A stretch of DNA of 64,000 nt. It comes from Rosa chinensis. Lineage: Eukaryota; Streptophyta; Magnoliopsida; Rosales; Rosaceae. The stretch covers positions 1,054,001 through 1,118,000 of the forward strand of contig NC_037090.1 in the NCBI RefSeq assembly GCF_002994745.2, in the 5' to 3' direction. The notes beneath the pieces were generated by a model. The model searched no databases. It was given only the letters and a program-made list of their open reading frames with translations, and was not told where the DNA came from. Position numbers and translations under genes: made by a program. Positions 1-10,819 of this stretch are shown piece by piece. Every line of letters begins with the position of its first letter. Positions within the stretch are counted from its first letter, which is position 1.

Positions 1-1297
1 AATTATTTCCCTCAAATTATTTGTTTTTTTTTTTTTCCAAAAAGAAGAAAAGAAAAAGGGGAATTGTTATGAACATCATTACCTAGCCCAAAGGAAAGCT
101 CAGTCAAAATTAATCCCAGCAACATCATCACTTTGACAATTACAGAACAGTGTACCATCTCCTCTAATTCTCAGACTGTCAGATCGACATGGTTTGTAGA
201 ATATAGAGTGAAGCCCTGGGGCCACCAGCGCAGGTTCGCGCCAATTCCAACTTCTGGTATCATGGTATGTACAAGTTTTCCAGTACCTACAGAAATTTTC
301 AACTATTTCACTTTGAATCAACTATATTATACATTACATGATTTACCATAATCTCTCGTTGTCATAGAAATTTCTAGTTTGATTGGGTCAGGTTCCAAAT
401 GCATGTTGTCTCATGTTGATGTTGGCTTTGACTTGATGGGCTTGGCCCAAGTTGGTATCCCATGTGAGCTGCATGTGCTAGGTTAATTACAGATGTGTAG
501 ACATCTATATATGCCTTTGAAGTTGGCAGCCGTAAGGGAATCATTTAGAAGAAGAGAGAAACATAAGAAGCCATCCTTGAATACTCCTTGAGCCTTCCTC
601 TCTTTGTTGGTGACTTAGCTACTCCATAGTTGAAGCTTCTTAAGCTTAGTTGTTGGTGTTGCTATCTATTATATATGAGAAGTAAGTATTCTTCTTCTTT
701 TCTATTTGAATCAAAGGAGAGTTAATAGGTTTGGGTGTATTGGGGATTTGGATAGAGAGAGTTGTTCATAAACTCTAGTTGTATATTTCTCCAAATTGAT
801 CATAGTGGAATTTCCTGCCGGCTCCGAGAGTTGATGTAGCTCAATCACACTGATTGAGTGAACCACTATAAATCTTTGTGTTCTTTATGGTTTGTTTATT
901 AGTTGTTTTCTTTTGCTTTGTTTGTTATTGTTGAATTCATATCAATACATTGTGTTTGTTACGCTTCCGCACAACACCTTATTCCAAGTCTATATATCAT
1001 ATGTTAAAGTATAGTTCTTCTGGATTGATTGACTTCTCAGAATGCTAGGAACAGTGGTTAGCTAAACCCTTAACCTAATTCCAATACCTCAAAATGGTTT
1101 CAGAGAATTTTCTTTTGCATGCATACATAATAAGTTAAACTTAGGTCTTTGCAACAAAAATTTTGATTTGAAACATCAATGGAGAAGTGCCCTTTCCAAA
1201 TTCCTGTATTAGAAATTTAGATGTCATGTTTATTGGTCTTACAGACTTGTAGAAGAATTACATTACTGAAATCAATTGCTCTACAATGTGGGGCAAA
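1..1297. other. Gene-poor edge region
   Basis: No gene could be assigned. A minus-strand open frame at 100-321 follows a plausible splice acceptor and could be the last exon of a gene lying outside the window, but its protein was not recognised. The only structured sequence is the LTR-like block at 414-976. Confidence 0.4.
414..976 (+). repeat. Candidate solo LTR (Copia-like)
   Basis: The block starts TGTT and ends AACA. It contains a TATA-like stretch (tctatatatgcc) near 505, a U/R-like leader, and ends in a pyrimidine/GC-rich tail (cttccgcacaaca). No primer-binding site follows and no second copy is in the window, so a solo LTR is the best reading. The 5-bp flanks do not match, so the exact ends are uncertain. 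Confidence 0.4.
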
Positions 1298-3552
1298 TTA
1301 AGTTGGAAGTGCTGTTGTTGGTTCCGCTTTAGTTGTGGAAGCGAACGGATTGGGTGGCATCATTAAGTTTGCAGATGCCCCTGCTAGCATTCTCACAACC
1401 TTTCATGGAAGGTCGATTCACTGGGTACCACTGAATACACACCAAAGTGCAACAATCGCTAGTCGCTTAGCAGTCTGAGCATCTCCATCGTCACCTAGCT
1501 CTAAATCCAGTTTCTCCCCTTGATTTAGACACTCATAGATCAATTCAGGAAAATACATCTGGCTGTTGTTAGATGTAAGAGCAGATTCCTTTCTAGCTCC
1601 AATGATTTCAAGCACTAGCATCCCAAAACTATACACATCCGATCAGTGGCGGATCTAGGATTTGAAAATAGGGAGGGCTACATATTTATGTGTCCCTTTG
1701 GACGAAGCCCAAAATTTTTTTTTTTAGTACAATAATGCACATGTGTGCGAATGCAAGAGTGGGCAGATAAGAACTTGAGAGTTCAAGTGTTCAAAGATTG
1801 AATTTAGTCCGTAATTTAGGCATTTTTACGAAGAAGAAGAATAAGAATTTGTGATGGACGTAGAGAATGGAAGAGCCAGAGAGGAGTTTAACTTCGATAA
1901 TTTGAGAGTTCGGGTGGCTTCGTTAAACAAACATACATATAAACAAAAAATATACATCATATATATAGTTTTTTTTTTCAACCCAAAAGTTTGTTCTGAA
2001 TATAAAGCCATGGATAGGACGAAATAGTTAGCAAATAAACTCAAGCCCAATCTGCAAAGTTAACTCTATAAACTTGAATTGATTACTTGACATTCGAATG
2101 AGGCCAAGCTCCTGGCCGAGATATTGAGATAACACAACAATTGATAAAATGATAAGTATTGAAATCAATTAAACCCACAACAATTGCACAGCAGAAAGAA
2201 GACCCATTGATCGACCTTGATAAGTTTTGAAATTAATTAAACCCACTTACCCACGTCAATTAAACATTTAAACCCACATCAATTAAAGTATACATCTAAT
2301 TTCCTTTTTAAGCCTAAAAATCTCGGACGGGCTCCAGCCCGCCCAGGCTTCTACTTGGATCCGCCCATGCATCCGATTTGTAGGAGACGGTTCCAAAGTA
2401 GCCATTGAACACTTCTGGGGCAATGTAGCCTACAGTGCCTCTTGCAGCAGTCATAGATATCATACTCTCTTCCTTGGAGAAGAGTTTAGCGAGACCAAAA
2501 TCCGAGATTTTTGGATTGAAGTCATGGTCTAACAAGATATTATGAGGCTTGATATCAAAATGGAGGATCCTTTGGTCGCACCCTTGGTGTAGATACTCAA
2601 TTCCCTTTGCTATACCGATGATGATGTTGCGAAGTTTCTCCCAATCAAATGGAGTATCGTTGGATCGTGCAGAAGATATAAACTTCTCTAGGGAGCTGTT
2701 TGGCATGAGCTCATAAATAAGAGCACGCTTCCCTCCTTCAGCAGAAAAGCCAAGTAGGCGAACCACATTGACATGATGAATTCTGCCAATGGTTCCCACT
2801 TCATTAACAAAATCATCTCCATTTCCTTTAGAATCCTTGAGGACTTTTACTGCGACCAAAACTCCATTACTGGGAAGCTTTCCACTGAAAACACTTCCAA
2901 AACCTCCTTCACCCTATTTCTTGTTGAATCCATTTGTCAACTTCTTTATATCAGCATAGGAGTATCTTGTTGGTACATGGGACTTGTGATCATCTAGGAA
3001 CTTTTCAATCTTTTGTTGATTTTCCTTTTGCTCTGTTCTGTTTGTTTGTCTCATGTAGTAGAAGATGGCTACTACCGCTGTGGATACGAGAAGAAAGCAA
3101 CCTGTGGTCACCCCTATGGCAATTGACCTAGTACCTGAGTTCATTAGAAATTTTTGAGTTATGTTCTTTGCAACGCACATTTCAAAATTTTTTCTATAAG
3201 TCTTGAAGAGGCCCTGGATCAGTGGTTCTACTTATCTCAAAATGTGATTGCTTGTGTTATTGAATTCACAACTTTCTCTTTCTGCTGTACAGTTTTGGCA
3301 TGCTGGGACTGGGAAATATTGCGATGGTTTCCATTCTAGCAATAATACATTGTCCAGTTCACATTGGTAACTGGTACCAGAAACTCTTTGTACCAGAAGA
3401 TAGAAATGTGTAACCAAAGTGCTGCAAGCTGAGACCGGCAACGGCAAGTCATGTATGGTAGTTGAGGATGGGAAGGCCAGAACTTGGTGATGACCAGTGT
3501 TTATATACCACATGCAAAGAAGGCAAATTTGACTATTTGTTAAAGTGATCAA
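1298..3552 (-). pseudogene. LRK10-like receptor kinase pseudogene
   Basis: This is a decayed paralogue of the adjacent intact gene. The C-terminal part of a wall-associated-kinase-type ectodomain lies at 3232-3552, with a transmembrane and juxtamembrane segment at 2914-3160. The kinase domain follows, with HFDIKPHN catalytic loop, DFG, and GTVGYIAPE. The N-terminal signal peptide and GUB_WAK domain are missing. Lesions seen directly are: a TAG codon (2914-2916) where the paralogue has the Leu before the glycine loop; a hAT insertion (1644-2369) just after the VSYKSD segment; a 2-nt insertion near 1437 and a 1-nt deletion near 1409. Correcting these restores a tail close to the paralogue's, ending at a TAA at 1298. 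A functional product is very unlikely. Confidence 0.88.
1644..2369. mobile_element. Non-autonomous hAT-type transposon
   Basis: A 726-bp insertion is flanked by a perfect 8-bp duplication, CATCCGAT (1636-1643 and 2370-2377). The left end reads CAGTGGCGGATCTAGG and the right end, reverse complemented, reads CATGGGCGGATCCAAG, giving imperfect terminal inverted repeats typical of plant hAT elements. No transposase frame was found. It interrupts the kinase domain of the surrounding pseudogene; the paralogue at 4078-4090 shows the empty site. Confidence 0.85.
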
Positions 3553-3735
3553 ATTATAATTGCCAGGGAGATATTGAAACTATCTGCCCCAAAAATCCAA
3601 AATATTCTGAGAAATATTTAATTAATACACTAGTTTCAGTGGATCATCTGGTGATCAAAATGATTACCAGTACACCTTTAGCAGACATGTATTAGAAGAG
3701 CATTCGTGAAACCACTTGCTTTATATTCTGGCTAG

Positions 3736-5974
3736 TCAACTCGATGCTGTTGCAGTTGGTTCCGTGTGAGTTGTTGAAGCAAACGGATTGGGTGGCATGA
3801 TGAAGCTTTCAGAGGGTCCTTCTAGCATTCTAACAACTGCTTTCATGGAAGGGCGATTCACCGGGTACCACTGGATGCACCAAAGTGCAACAATTGCTAG
3901 TCTCTTGGCAATTTGAGCATCTCCGTCGTCGCCTAGCTCCAAATCCAACTCTTCTCCTTGAACGAGACTCTTATAAGTCAATTCAGGAAAATACACCTCA
4001 CTGTTGGCTGATGCAACAGCGGATTCCTTCCTAGCTCCAATAACTTCAAGCACTAGCATCCCAAAACTATACACATCTGACTTGTAGGAGACGGTACCAA
4101 AGTTTCCATTAAACACTTCAGGTGCTATGTAGCCTATGGTGCCTCTAGCAGCAGTCATAGATATAAGACTGTCTTCCTTGGAACAGAGTTTGGCCAGACC
4201 AAAATCAGAGATCTTGGGATTAAAGTCATGGTCTAGCAAGATATTATGAGGCTTGATATCAAAGTGGAGGATCCTTTGGTCGCACCCTTGGTGTAGATAC
4301 TCGATTCCCTTTGCTATACCTGTGATGATGTTGCGAAGTTTCATCCAATCAAATGAAGCAGTGTTATGACTAGATCGATCTTTAGATGTGATAAACTTCT
4401 CCAGAGAGCTGTTTGGCATGTCTTCATAAATAAGAGCACGCTTGCCTCCTTCAGCTGAAAACCCAAGAAGACGAACCACGTTTATGTGGTGAATCCTACC
4501 AATGGTTCCCACTTCATTAACAAAATCATCTCCATTTCCTTTAGAACCCTTGAGGACTTTTATGGCTACCGGAACTCCATTACTTGGAAGCTTTCCACTG
4601 AAAACACTTCCAAAACCTCCTTCACCCAACTTCTTTCTGAATCCATTTGTCATCTTCTTTATATCAGCATAAGAGTATCTTGTTGGTACATGGGATTTGT
4701 GATCAACTAGGAACTTTTCAATCTTGATTTGATTTTCCTTTTCCTCTATCCTGTCTGATTTCTTCACATAATACCAGATGGCTATTGCCACCATTGCTGA
4801 TATGAGAATAAAACTGGCTGCTATGATAATTGACCTAGTTGTTGAGGCATGACCTGAGTTGTTAAGTGGGAGAAGAAATGTCAGAAAACATGTATATTGA
4901 ATTGATTCATGATATTTACTTTGGCGATCAAAGATTTTGGAAAGCAAAATCACTTTTGGCTAAAAATCAATGCAATGTAATTAAAGATCTTTTCAACTCA
5001 AAAAAAGATATCTAAGCTATGTGATTAGACAGCATACCCTGCAGCATATCATAATAGGGATATAGATCCCGATAAGGATAGCACTCCATTCGATTGCTCC
5101 TGTAATCCATTTCGCACACTTCTCTGCAGTTGTGACATTCTGGGAAATAAACCCATGGTTTCCACTCGAGTAATAAAACGTTGTCCGGTGCACAGTCGTA
5201 GTTACCACCGTCATCTACACTTCTCAGTGGAAGATAGAATTTTTTTTTCAAAGTAGTGCAAGTTGACACCGGAAACGGCAAGTCATCTATAGAAATTGAG
5301 GGTTCAACAGCAAGAACTTGATGGTGCCCTGGGACACTGAGACATCTGACGGGCATGTAGTAGTTTCTCCTTCTGCTAACATTTTTAGTGGTGGAACAAT
5401 TTAATAATACAAATTCTTTAAAAAACTGAGCGGAATCTGGATAGGGAGGTTGTGCAGAATCTGGATAGGGAGATTGGGCATAATCTGAATAGGGAGATTG
5501 GGCGTAATCTGAGTAGGGAGACTGCTCGGAATATGGAAAGGGAGATTGCTCGGGACCGAAATTTTCAGTGCAACTGTTATAATGCTCACTGCTCCAGTGA
5601 TAAGGTACTGGATAAAAGAGCAAGCTGGATGTAGTAAAAATTGTAAGATTAAGGAGGCGACTCGCCATGCAACCATCACTATCGTAGACATCAAAATATC
5701 TATTATTGTAATCGATTTTTTGGATGGGAAACAGCCCTGAAGATGAGGAGAGCTGAATCATTGTCAAATTGGTGTTGTTGCTTCTGCTGCAAGAAACCTC
5801 AAACTCTGGATTTCCACAGTGGGGGGGATCACCTTTTAGACGGAAGGGAAACTGGATCAGGGGACCATCATGGCTACACCTTGATTTCGGGCAGTGCTGA
5901 CGAACATGATGATTATCTGCTTTGGTATTTGGTACAAGAACAAGCAAGAAACACAGAAGCAACAGGATATCCAT
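3736..5974 (-). CDS. LRK10L: LRK10-like (LRK10L-2 type) receptor kinase
   Basis: Membrane receptor kinase of the leaf-rust-10 disease-resistance-locus-like family, with two exons: 5974-5038 and 4853-3736. The intron (5037-4854) has GT-AG ends and keeps the frame, giving 684 residues. The chosen ATG (5974) opens a hydrophobic signal peptide (MDILLLLCFLLVLVPNTKA); upstream in-frame Mets lack this. The ectodomain has a GUB_WAK-type cysteine pattern and a WAK_assoc-type C-terminal part. A transmembrane helix (SIIIAASFILISAMVAIAIW) precedes a Ser/Thr kinase with GEGGFGSV loop, VAIK lysine, [14 protein letters not shown] and GTIGYIAPEV. The catalytic loop has Phe instead of Arg before Asp, so this is a non-RD kinase, a class often linked to immunity. 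It contains an unusual repeat insertion in the ectodomain. Substrate and ligand are unknown. Confidence 0.92.
5426..5553 (-). repeat. Coding minisatellite in LRK ectodomain
   Basis: About five in-frame copies of a 24-bp unit encode an 8-residue repeat of the form SPYSDYAQ, with variants PPYPDSAQ and PFPYSEQ, roughly residues 140-185 of the receptor. The repeat is Pro/Tyr/Ser/Gln-rich and sits between the two cysteine-rich parts of the ectodomain. Confidence 0.85.
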
Positions 5975-6214
5975 TTCGATCAGTTTTCTTAAGGAATCTA
6001 TTAGTGCATCACACATCCAATCTCTTTCTGCTTTATAATAAACTTTAACTATATTGTTCCCTATCACTTGATTTGTGGACTTTCTGGATTATTTTGAGTC
6101 TTCATTTATGGTCCAATTGTAAATAGTTGGATCCAGTTTCCTTGAGAGATATTGACATTTCCAGCCACTAGTGTAAGTACTTGCCAGGAAAGTACTGGGA
6201 GCAAAAATAATTGA
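5975..6214. other. 5' flank of LRK gene
   Basis: Short upstream region of the minus-strand receptor gene. Together with the 13276-13849 segment it would have formed one intergenic region of roughly 0.8 kb between two head-to-head receptor genes before the Copia insertion. Confidence 0.5.
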
Positions 6215-6219
6215 GTCTG

Positions 6220-6241
6220 TGTTTAAGGACAATGTAAATTT

Positions 6242-6279
<38 letters not shown>

Positions 6280-6556
6280 CAAGTGTGTATTTCATTTCAT
6301 TCAAAGGAGGTATTTATAGGGATACATTTGAAGTAAATAATGATACAACTTGATGGCATCTTCATTTGTAGCCTCATTTTGTGGCATCTCCATTTGCAGC
6401 TCCACATTGTGGTTGTGATGATGATGATTGCCACATTTGTTCCCCATTGGCATAAAGCTTGACTCACAAGTCACTATACCTAAAATACCTATCTTATACA
6501 TGACATAGACATTTTATACTATGAACAATACAACATGTTTCATATATACTACAACA
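6220..6556 (-). repeat. 3' LTR of Copia element 1
   Basis: 337-bp LTR with TG...CA ends. It contains a GA microsatellite near 6246-6279, a TATA-like box (minus strand CTATAAATACC, near 6309-6319), and one copy of a 28-bp unit (GTGGCATCTCCATTTGCAGC...). Confidence 0.92.
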
Positions 6557-6565
6557 CTCCCCTTG
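6557..6565 (-). other. Polypurine tract of Copia element 1
   Basis: On the element's strand, AAGGGGGAG abuts the 3' LTR, the expected position for plus-strand DNA priming. The same sequence abuts the left LTR of the second element (15535-15543). Confidence 0.8.
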
Positions 6566-6750
6566 GATATTTCATGTTGATAGTATTTGTCTAAGTCGTG
6601 CGCTTCGAAATTGCCTCATTAAAAACCTTGCCAAGTAATAAAACCCTGTGGGAAAAAACAACCTTGGTCAAAGGAGAAAAAGAGTGCAACGCGCTTTGAG
6701 TGTGGAGTCTGTTTCCAGATACTCCCCCTGATTTAGACTCCCCCTGAAGA

Positions 6751-9700
6751 TCATGAGAGTTCGGATAATCTTCTTAATCCGATACTCTTCACATGTTTCT
6801 CGAAAGGGGTTTTTGGTAACGACTTAGTAAATAAGTCCGCTACATTATCCTCTGATCGGATTTGATTTACTTTAATGTTTAGAAGTGTTTGCTGTTGCTG
6901 ATTGTAGAAGAATTTCGGTGATATATGTTTAGTATTGTCACCCTTGATAAAACCTAATTTCATTTGCTCAATACAAGCTGCATTATCTTCGTAAATGCAT
7001 GTAGGTTTATCTGTGGTAAACTTCAAACCACAAGTTCCTCGAATGTGTCTATTTATAGACCTTAGCCATATGCATTCACGCACAGCTTCATGTAGAGCAA
7101 TAATCTCTGCATGATTTGAGGAAGTAGCGACAAGTGTCTGTTTTGTAGATCTCCAAGATATCGCCGTGCTTCCCATGGTAAAGACATAACCTGTTTGGGA
7201 GCGACCTTTATGAGGGTCAGAGAGATACCCTGCATCAGCAAAGCCCATCAAAACATTATTTTTATTTTGATGGAGGGGAGGAGGAGAACGTCGGTCACCA
7301 TGGATGGTGTTGCCGGCGTCTGTATTACGGAAGGTGGCTTTTTGCCTCATAGGGTCTGATCCCAATCTTCCGTCTTTCATTTTCTCTCTGTAGGGATAAA
7401 ACAAGCCCATATCAATCGTACCTTTTAAGTATCGAAAGATTGTCTTTATGCCAATCCAATGGCGGCGTGTTGGCGCAGAACTATGTCGAGCTAACAAGTT
7501 CACTGCGAATGAGATATCTGGTCTTGTGCATTGTGCTAAATACAATAATGCGCCTATCGCACTTAGATAGGGTACTTCAGCCTCTAATAATTCTTCGTCC
7601 TCATCCCTTGGACGAAACGGATCTTTTGTGGGCTCAAGACTTCGGCCGATCATGGGAGTACTTACAGGCTTTGCTTTATCTTCATTAAAGCGCCTTAGTA
7701 ATTTTTGAGTATATGCTGACTGATGGATCATAATCCCATCACTACGGTGCTCGAGTTCTATTCCGAGGCAAAACCGTGTTTTCCCAAGATCTTTCATCTC
7801 AAACTCGGATTCCAAATATTTAGCAGTTTCCTTTAACTCATTTAGAGTTCCAATTAGGTTCATGTCATCGACATAAACTGCTACAATTGCAAATCCGGAA
7901 CTTGTTCTTTTAATGAACACGCAAGGGCATATTTCATTGTTAATATATCCCTTTCCAATCAAGTAGTCACTTAGACGGTTATACCACAACCTTCCGGATT
8001 GTTTCAATCCATATAGTGAGCGTCTTAATTTTATTGAAAACGCGCTCCGTGGTTTAGAGCCACTTGATTTTGGTAATTGAAGTCCATCCGGAACCTTCAT
8101 ATATATCTCTGAATCTAGATCCCCATAGAGATATGCTGTAATTACATCCATCAGCTGCATGTCAAGTTTTTCGGAAACTACCAAACTGACAAGGTAGCGG
8201 AACGTTATAATGTCCATTACGGGAGAGTGTGTCTCCTCGTAGTCGATTCCAGGGCGTTGTGAGAAACCTTGTGCCACGAGGCGGGCTTTATATCTCATCA
8301 CCTCATTTTTCTCATTACGTTTTCTAACAAAGACCCATTTATGGCCAACAGGCTTTATATTTGGTGGTGTCAGCATTATAGATCCAAATACCTGTCTCTT
8401 TGTTAGTGAATCCAATTCAGCCTGGATCGCATTTTTCCATTTAGGCCAATCCGCTCTTCGTTGACATTCTTCAACAGAGCGAGGTTCGATATCATCATAT
8501 TCTATGATTCCTTTTGCAACATGATATGCAAACGCATCATCAATTGCCATAGAATTTCTATCCATCATCTCATGTACACTATTGTAATTTATGGAGATTT
8601 CTCTATTCTCTGGAGTTGGTTCTGACATTGGAGCGTCCCCCAATGGTGTCTCTTGGACATAACCATAATCCGGAATATTCTCGTGGGATGGATTATTCAT
8701 ATCTATGATTAATGGATTATTTTGTGCCAAACTCGCCTTCTTTCTTGGGCGAGAATCCATCGAACCTATAGGTCTCCCGCGCTTCCTGGCAGGAGCCGTG
8801 GGCCTAGCCAATGTGTCACCCATAGAGGGAACATTGGCGCCATTCTCATGTATTTTTGAGATGGCATTATGTCTTTTAGGGACATCAATCCTTGCAGGTA
8901 TATTTGCAGCAGGTATGTGTGATCTCGTCACTTTAGCGATATCAGAAAACGCATCAGGCATCGATTCTGCTACGTTCTGAAGATCGAGAATTCTCTGCAC
9001 TTCTTTTTCAGATTGTGCAGTTTGGGGATCAAGATGAGACAAAGTGGGGACAAACCACGACAATTCCTGTCCTTTTTGTTGAACATTAGTTATGTTCATG
9101 TCTCCCCCTAAAGACGGGAAGACTGTCTCATCAAAGTGACAATCCGCAAATCTAGCGGTAAATAGATCACCTGTCAAGGGTTCTATGTAGCGGATTATGG
9201 TTGGAGAGTCATAGCCAACATAAAGGCCTAATCGTCTTTGAGGACCCATTTTAGTGCGCTGTGATGGCGCAATTGGCACATAGACTGCACACCCAAATAT
9301 GCGTAAATGTGAGACATTAGGCTCATACCCAGTCACCATCTGGGATGCAGAAAAAGGTTGGGTGGCAGTGGGCCTTAGACGAATAAGCACAGCTGCATGT
9401 AATATTGCATAGCCCCAAGCAGAAATAGGGAGATTGGTGCGCATAACCAATGCCCTAGCAACCATTTGAAGTCTTTTAATGGCAGCTTCTGCGAGACCAT
9501 TTTGGGTATGTACATGAGGGACGGGGTGTTCAACCTCGATCCCAATGGACATGCAATAATCATCAAAAGTTTTTGATGTAAACTCCCCAGCATTGTCAAG
9601 ACGAATTGACTTAATAGGATGATCAGGGTGGTGAGCCCTTAACTTAATGATTTGTGCTAGGAGTTTAGCAAATGCAGCATTTCTTGTGGATAAGAGCACG

Positions 9701-10500
9701 ACATGTGACCAACGTGTCGATGCATCAACCAACACCATAAAATATCTAAATGGTCCGCAAGTTGGATGGATAGGTCCACAGATATCACCTTGTATTCTTT
9801 GCAAGAATGGTATATTTTCTTTAATGTCTTTTGCATAGGATGGTCTCGATCCTACTTTTGCTAAAGAGCAAGCTTTGCAAAACGAATGATATGCTTTAGA
9901 AGTAATTCTTTGAACCTCTTTTTGGTTCGTATTCCTTTTTGTTTTAAAGAATGGATGTCCGTGTGAAGTTTTTAATATACGGATCATCATATCACGACCT
10001 GGGTGTCCCAAACGGTCGTGCCAAAGCCTGTATGTGTCGGAATCCCATAAATTTTCATTCATGACATGGTTGGATTCAATGACTCTAATAGTGGTTGCGT
10101 ACAATCCACTAGAGCGACACATGAGTTTCTCTAATACTCGTGTATTTCCGTAGTTATTAGAGGTGATGTAAAGGAACTCTTGTCCATTCTCACAATGTGT
10201 TTTCACATGAAAATCATTGGCTCTTATATCTTTAAAACTTAATAGGGTTCTTCCAGCCCTTGGAGCATATAAAGCTTCGGCGACATTAATATTTGTGTCA
10301 TTCGGCAATAGAAATTGAGCTGGTCCACGACCATGAATCAATTGAGATGGTCCTGCCATCGTGGTCACTGAAGATTGACTAGGTGTCATCCATAAGAATA
10401 ATTGCCTATGTCGTAATATAGTATGTGTGGTGCCACTATCAAGAAGGCATTCCAATTCTCCCGAAGACATACTGAAAAATAAAGTTCGGAATATTAACAT
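6751..10500 (-). CDS. pol: Copia pol polyprotein (PR-IN-RT-RH)
   Basis: An uninterrupted frame of 1,249 residues. Visible in order: aspartic protease motif DSGTTHT near residue 22; integrase zinc-binding H-H-C-C around 160-215 and a D,D,E core (GDICGP, RLDNAGEF) around 235-345; reverse transcriptase from about 730 with YVDDMNLIG active site; RNase H from about 1090 (ADAGYLSD, SSNHAEIIALHEA, YEDNAACIEQ) to the VADLFTKSLP motif. Integrase before RT marks Ty1/Copia. The first ATG precedes a strong 3' splice-site-like TTTATTTTTCAG ending at 10472, just ahead of a second Met, so the protein may instead come from a spliced transcript. No stop or frameshift was seen, which fits a young copy. Confidence 0.95.
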   Translation of the reverse strand: MLIFRTLFFSMSSGELECLLDSGTTHTILRHRQLFLWMTPSQSSVTTMAGPSQLIHGRGPAQFLLPNDTNINVAEALYAPRAGRTLLSFKDIRANDFHVKTHCENGQEFLYITSNNYGNTRVLEKLMCRSSGLYATTIRVIESNHVMNENLWDSDTYRLWHDRLGHPGRDMMIRILKTSHGHPFFKTKRNTNQKEVQRITSKAYHSFCKACSLAKVGSRPSYAKDIKENIPFLQRIQGDICGPIHPTCGPFRYFMVLVDASTRWSHVVLLSTRNAAFAKLLAQIIKLRAHHPDHPIKSIRLDNAGEFTSKTFDDYCMSIGIEVEHPVPHVHTQNGLAEAAIKRLQMVARALVMRTNLPISAWGYAILHAAVLIRLRPTATQPFSASQMVTGYEPNVSHLRIFGCAVYVPIAPSQRTKMGPQRRLGLYVGYDSPTIIRYIEPLTGDLFTARFADCHFDETVFPSLGGDMNITNVQQKGQELSWFVPTLSHLDPQTAQSEKEVQRILDLQNVAESMPDAFSDIAKVTRSHIPAANIPARIDVPKRHNAISKIHENGANVPSMGDTLARPTAPARKRGRPIGSMDSRPRKKASLAQNNPLIIDMNNPSHENIPDYGYVQETPLGDAPMSEPTPENREISINYNSVHEMMDRNSMAIDDAFAYHVAKGIIEYDDIEPRSVEECQRRADWPKWKNAIQAELDSLTKRQVFGSIMLTPPNIKPVGHKWVFVRKRNEKNEVMRYKARLVAQGFSQRPGIDYEETHSPVMDIITFRYLVSLVVSEKLDMQLMDVITAYLYGDLDSEIYMKVPDGLQLPKSSGSKPRSAFSIKLRRSLYGLKQSGRLWYNRLSDYLIGKGYINNEICPCVFIKRTSSGFAIVAVYVDDMNLIGTLNELKETAKYLESEFEMKDLGKTRFCLGIELEHRSDGIMIHQSAYTQKLLRRFNEDKAKPVSTPMIGRSLEPTKDPFRPRDEDEELLEAEVPYLSAIGALLYLAQCTRPDISFAVNLLARHSSAPTRRHWIGIKTIFRYLKGTIDMGLFYPYREKMKDGRLGSDPMRQKATFRNTDAGNTIHGDRRSPPPLHQNKNNVLMGFADAGYLSDPHKGRSQTGYVFTMGSTAISWRSTKQTLVATSSNHAEIIALHEAVRECIWLRSINRHIRGTCGLKFTTDKPTCIYEDNAACIEQMKLGFIKGDNTKHISPKFFYNQQQQTLLNIKVNQIRSEDNVADLFTKSLPKTPFEKHVKSIGLRRLSELS

Positions 10501-10819
10501 ATGTCAATGACATTGATAATGCGATACTTTATTAATAGGGAAAATAGTCAATGATTACATCAAAGTTTCCAAAGTTTATTCCAATATAAAATCAAACTTT
10601 ATACAAATTGTAATTGCTCAATCCGTTTGGTAATTTCAATAAAATATGACCAGGTAAGTATAGAGATGTTGGTGGAGCGAGGCTCGCTTAAGTACCACGA
10701 TCTCAATTACTTGCCTAGACATCATACTTCATTGAGTACGCCACATAAGAAAGAGTCAATACAATTGTTATTTGACTACGGCACATTTGCCGTTTTATTG
10801 GAAAATAGAAAAGACTATT
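10501..10819 (-). other. Conserved gag-pol intervening region
   Basis: 319 bp between the gag stop and the pol frame, with no long reading frame of its own. It is clearly conserved in the second element (about 19265-19587). It contains AATAAA-like motifs, and a good acceptor lies just inside pol. This fits a spliced/unspliced or early-polyadenylated strategy for making gag and pol at different levels. The donor was not identified. Confidence 0.55.

Noticed and set aside
133..351. Plus-strand frame at the left edge
   Set aside because: No family likeness and no gene signals; the minus frame there is slightly better but also unassigned.
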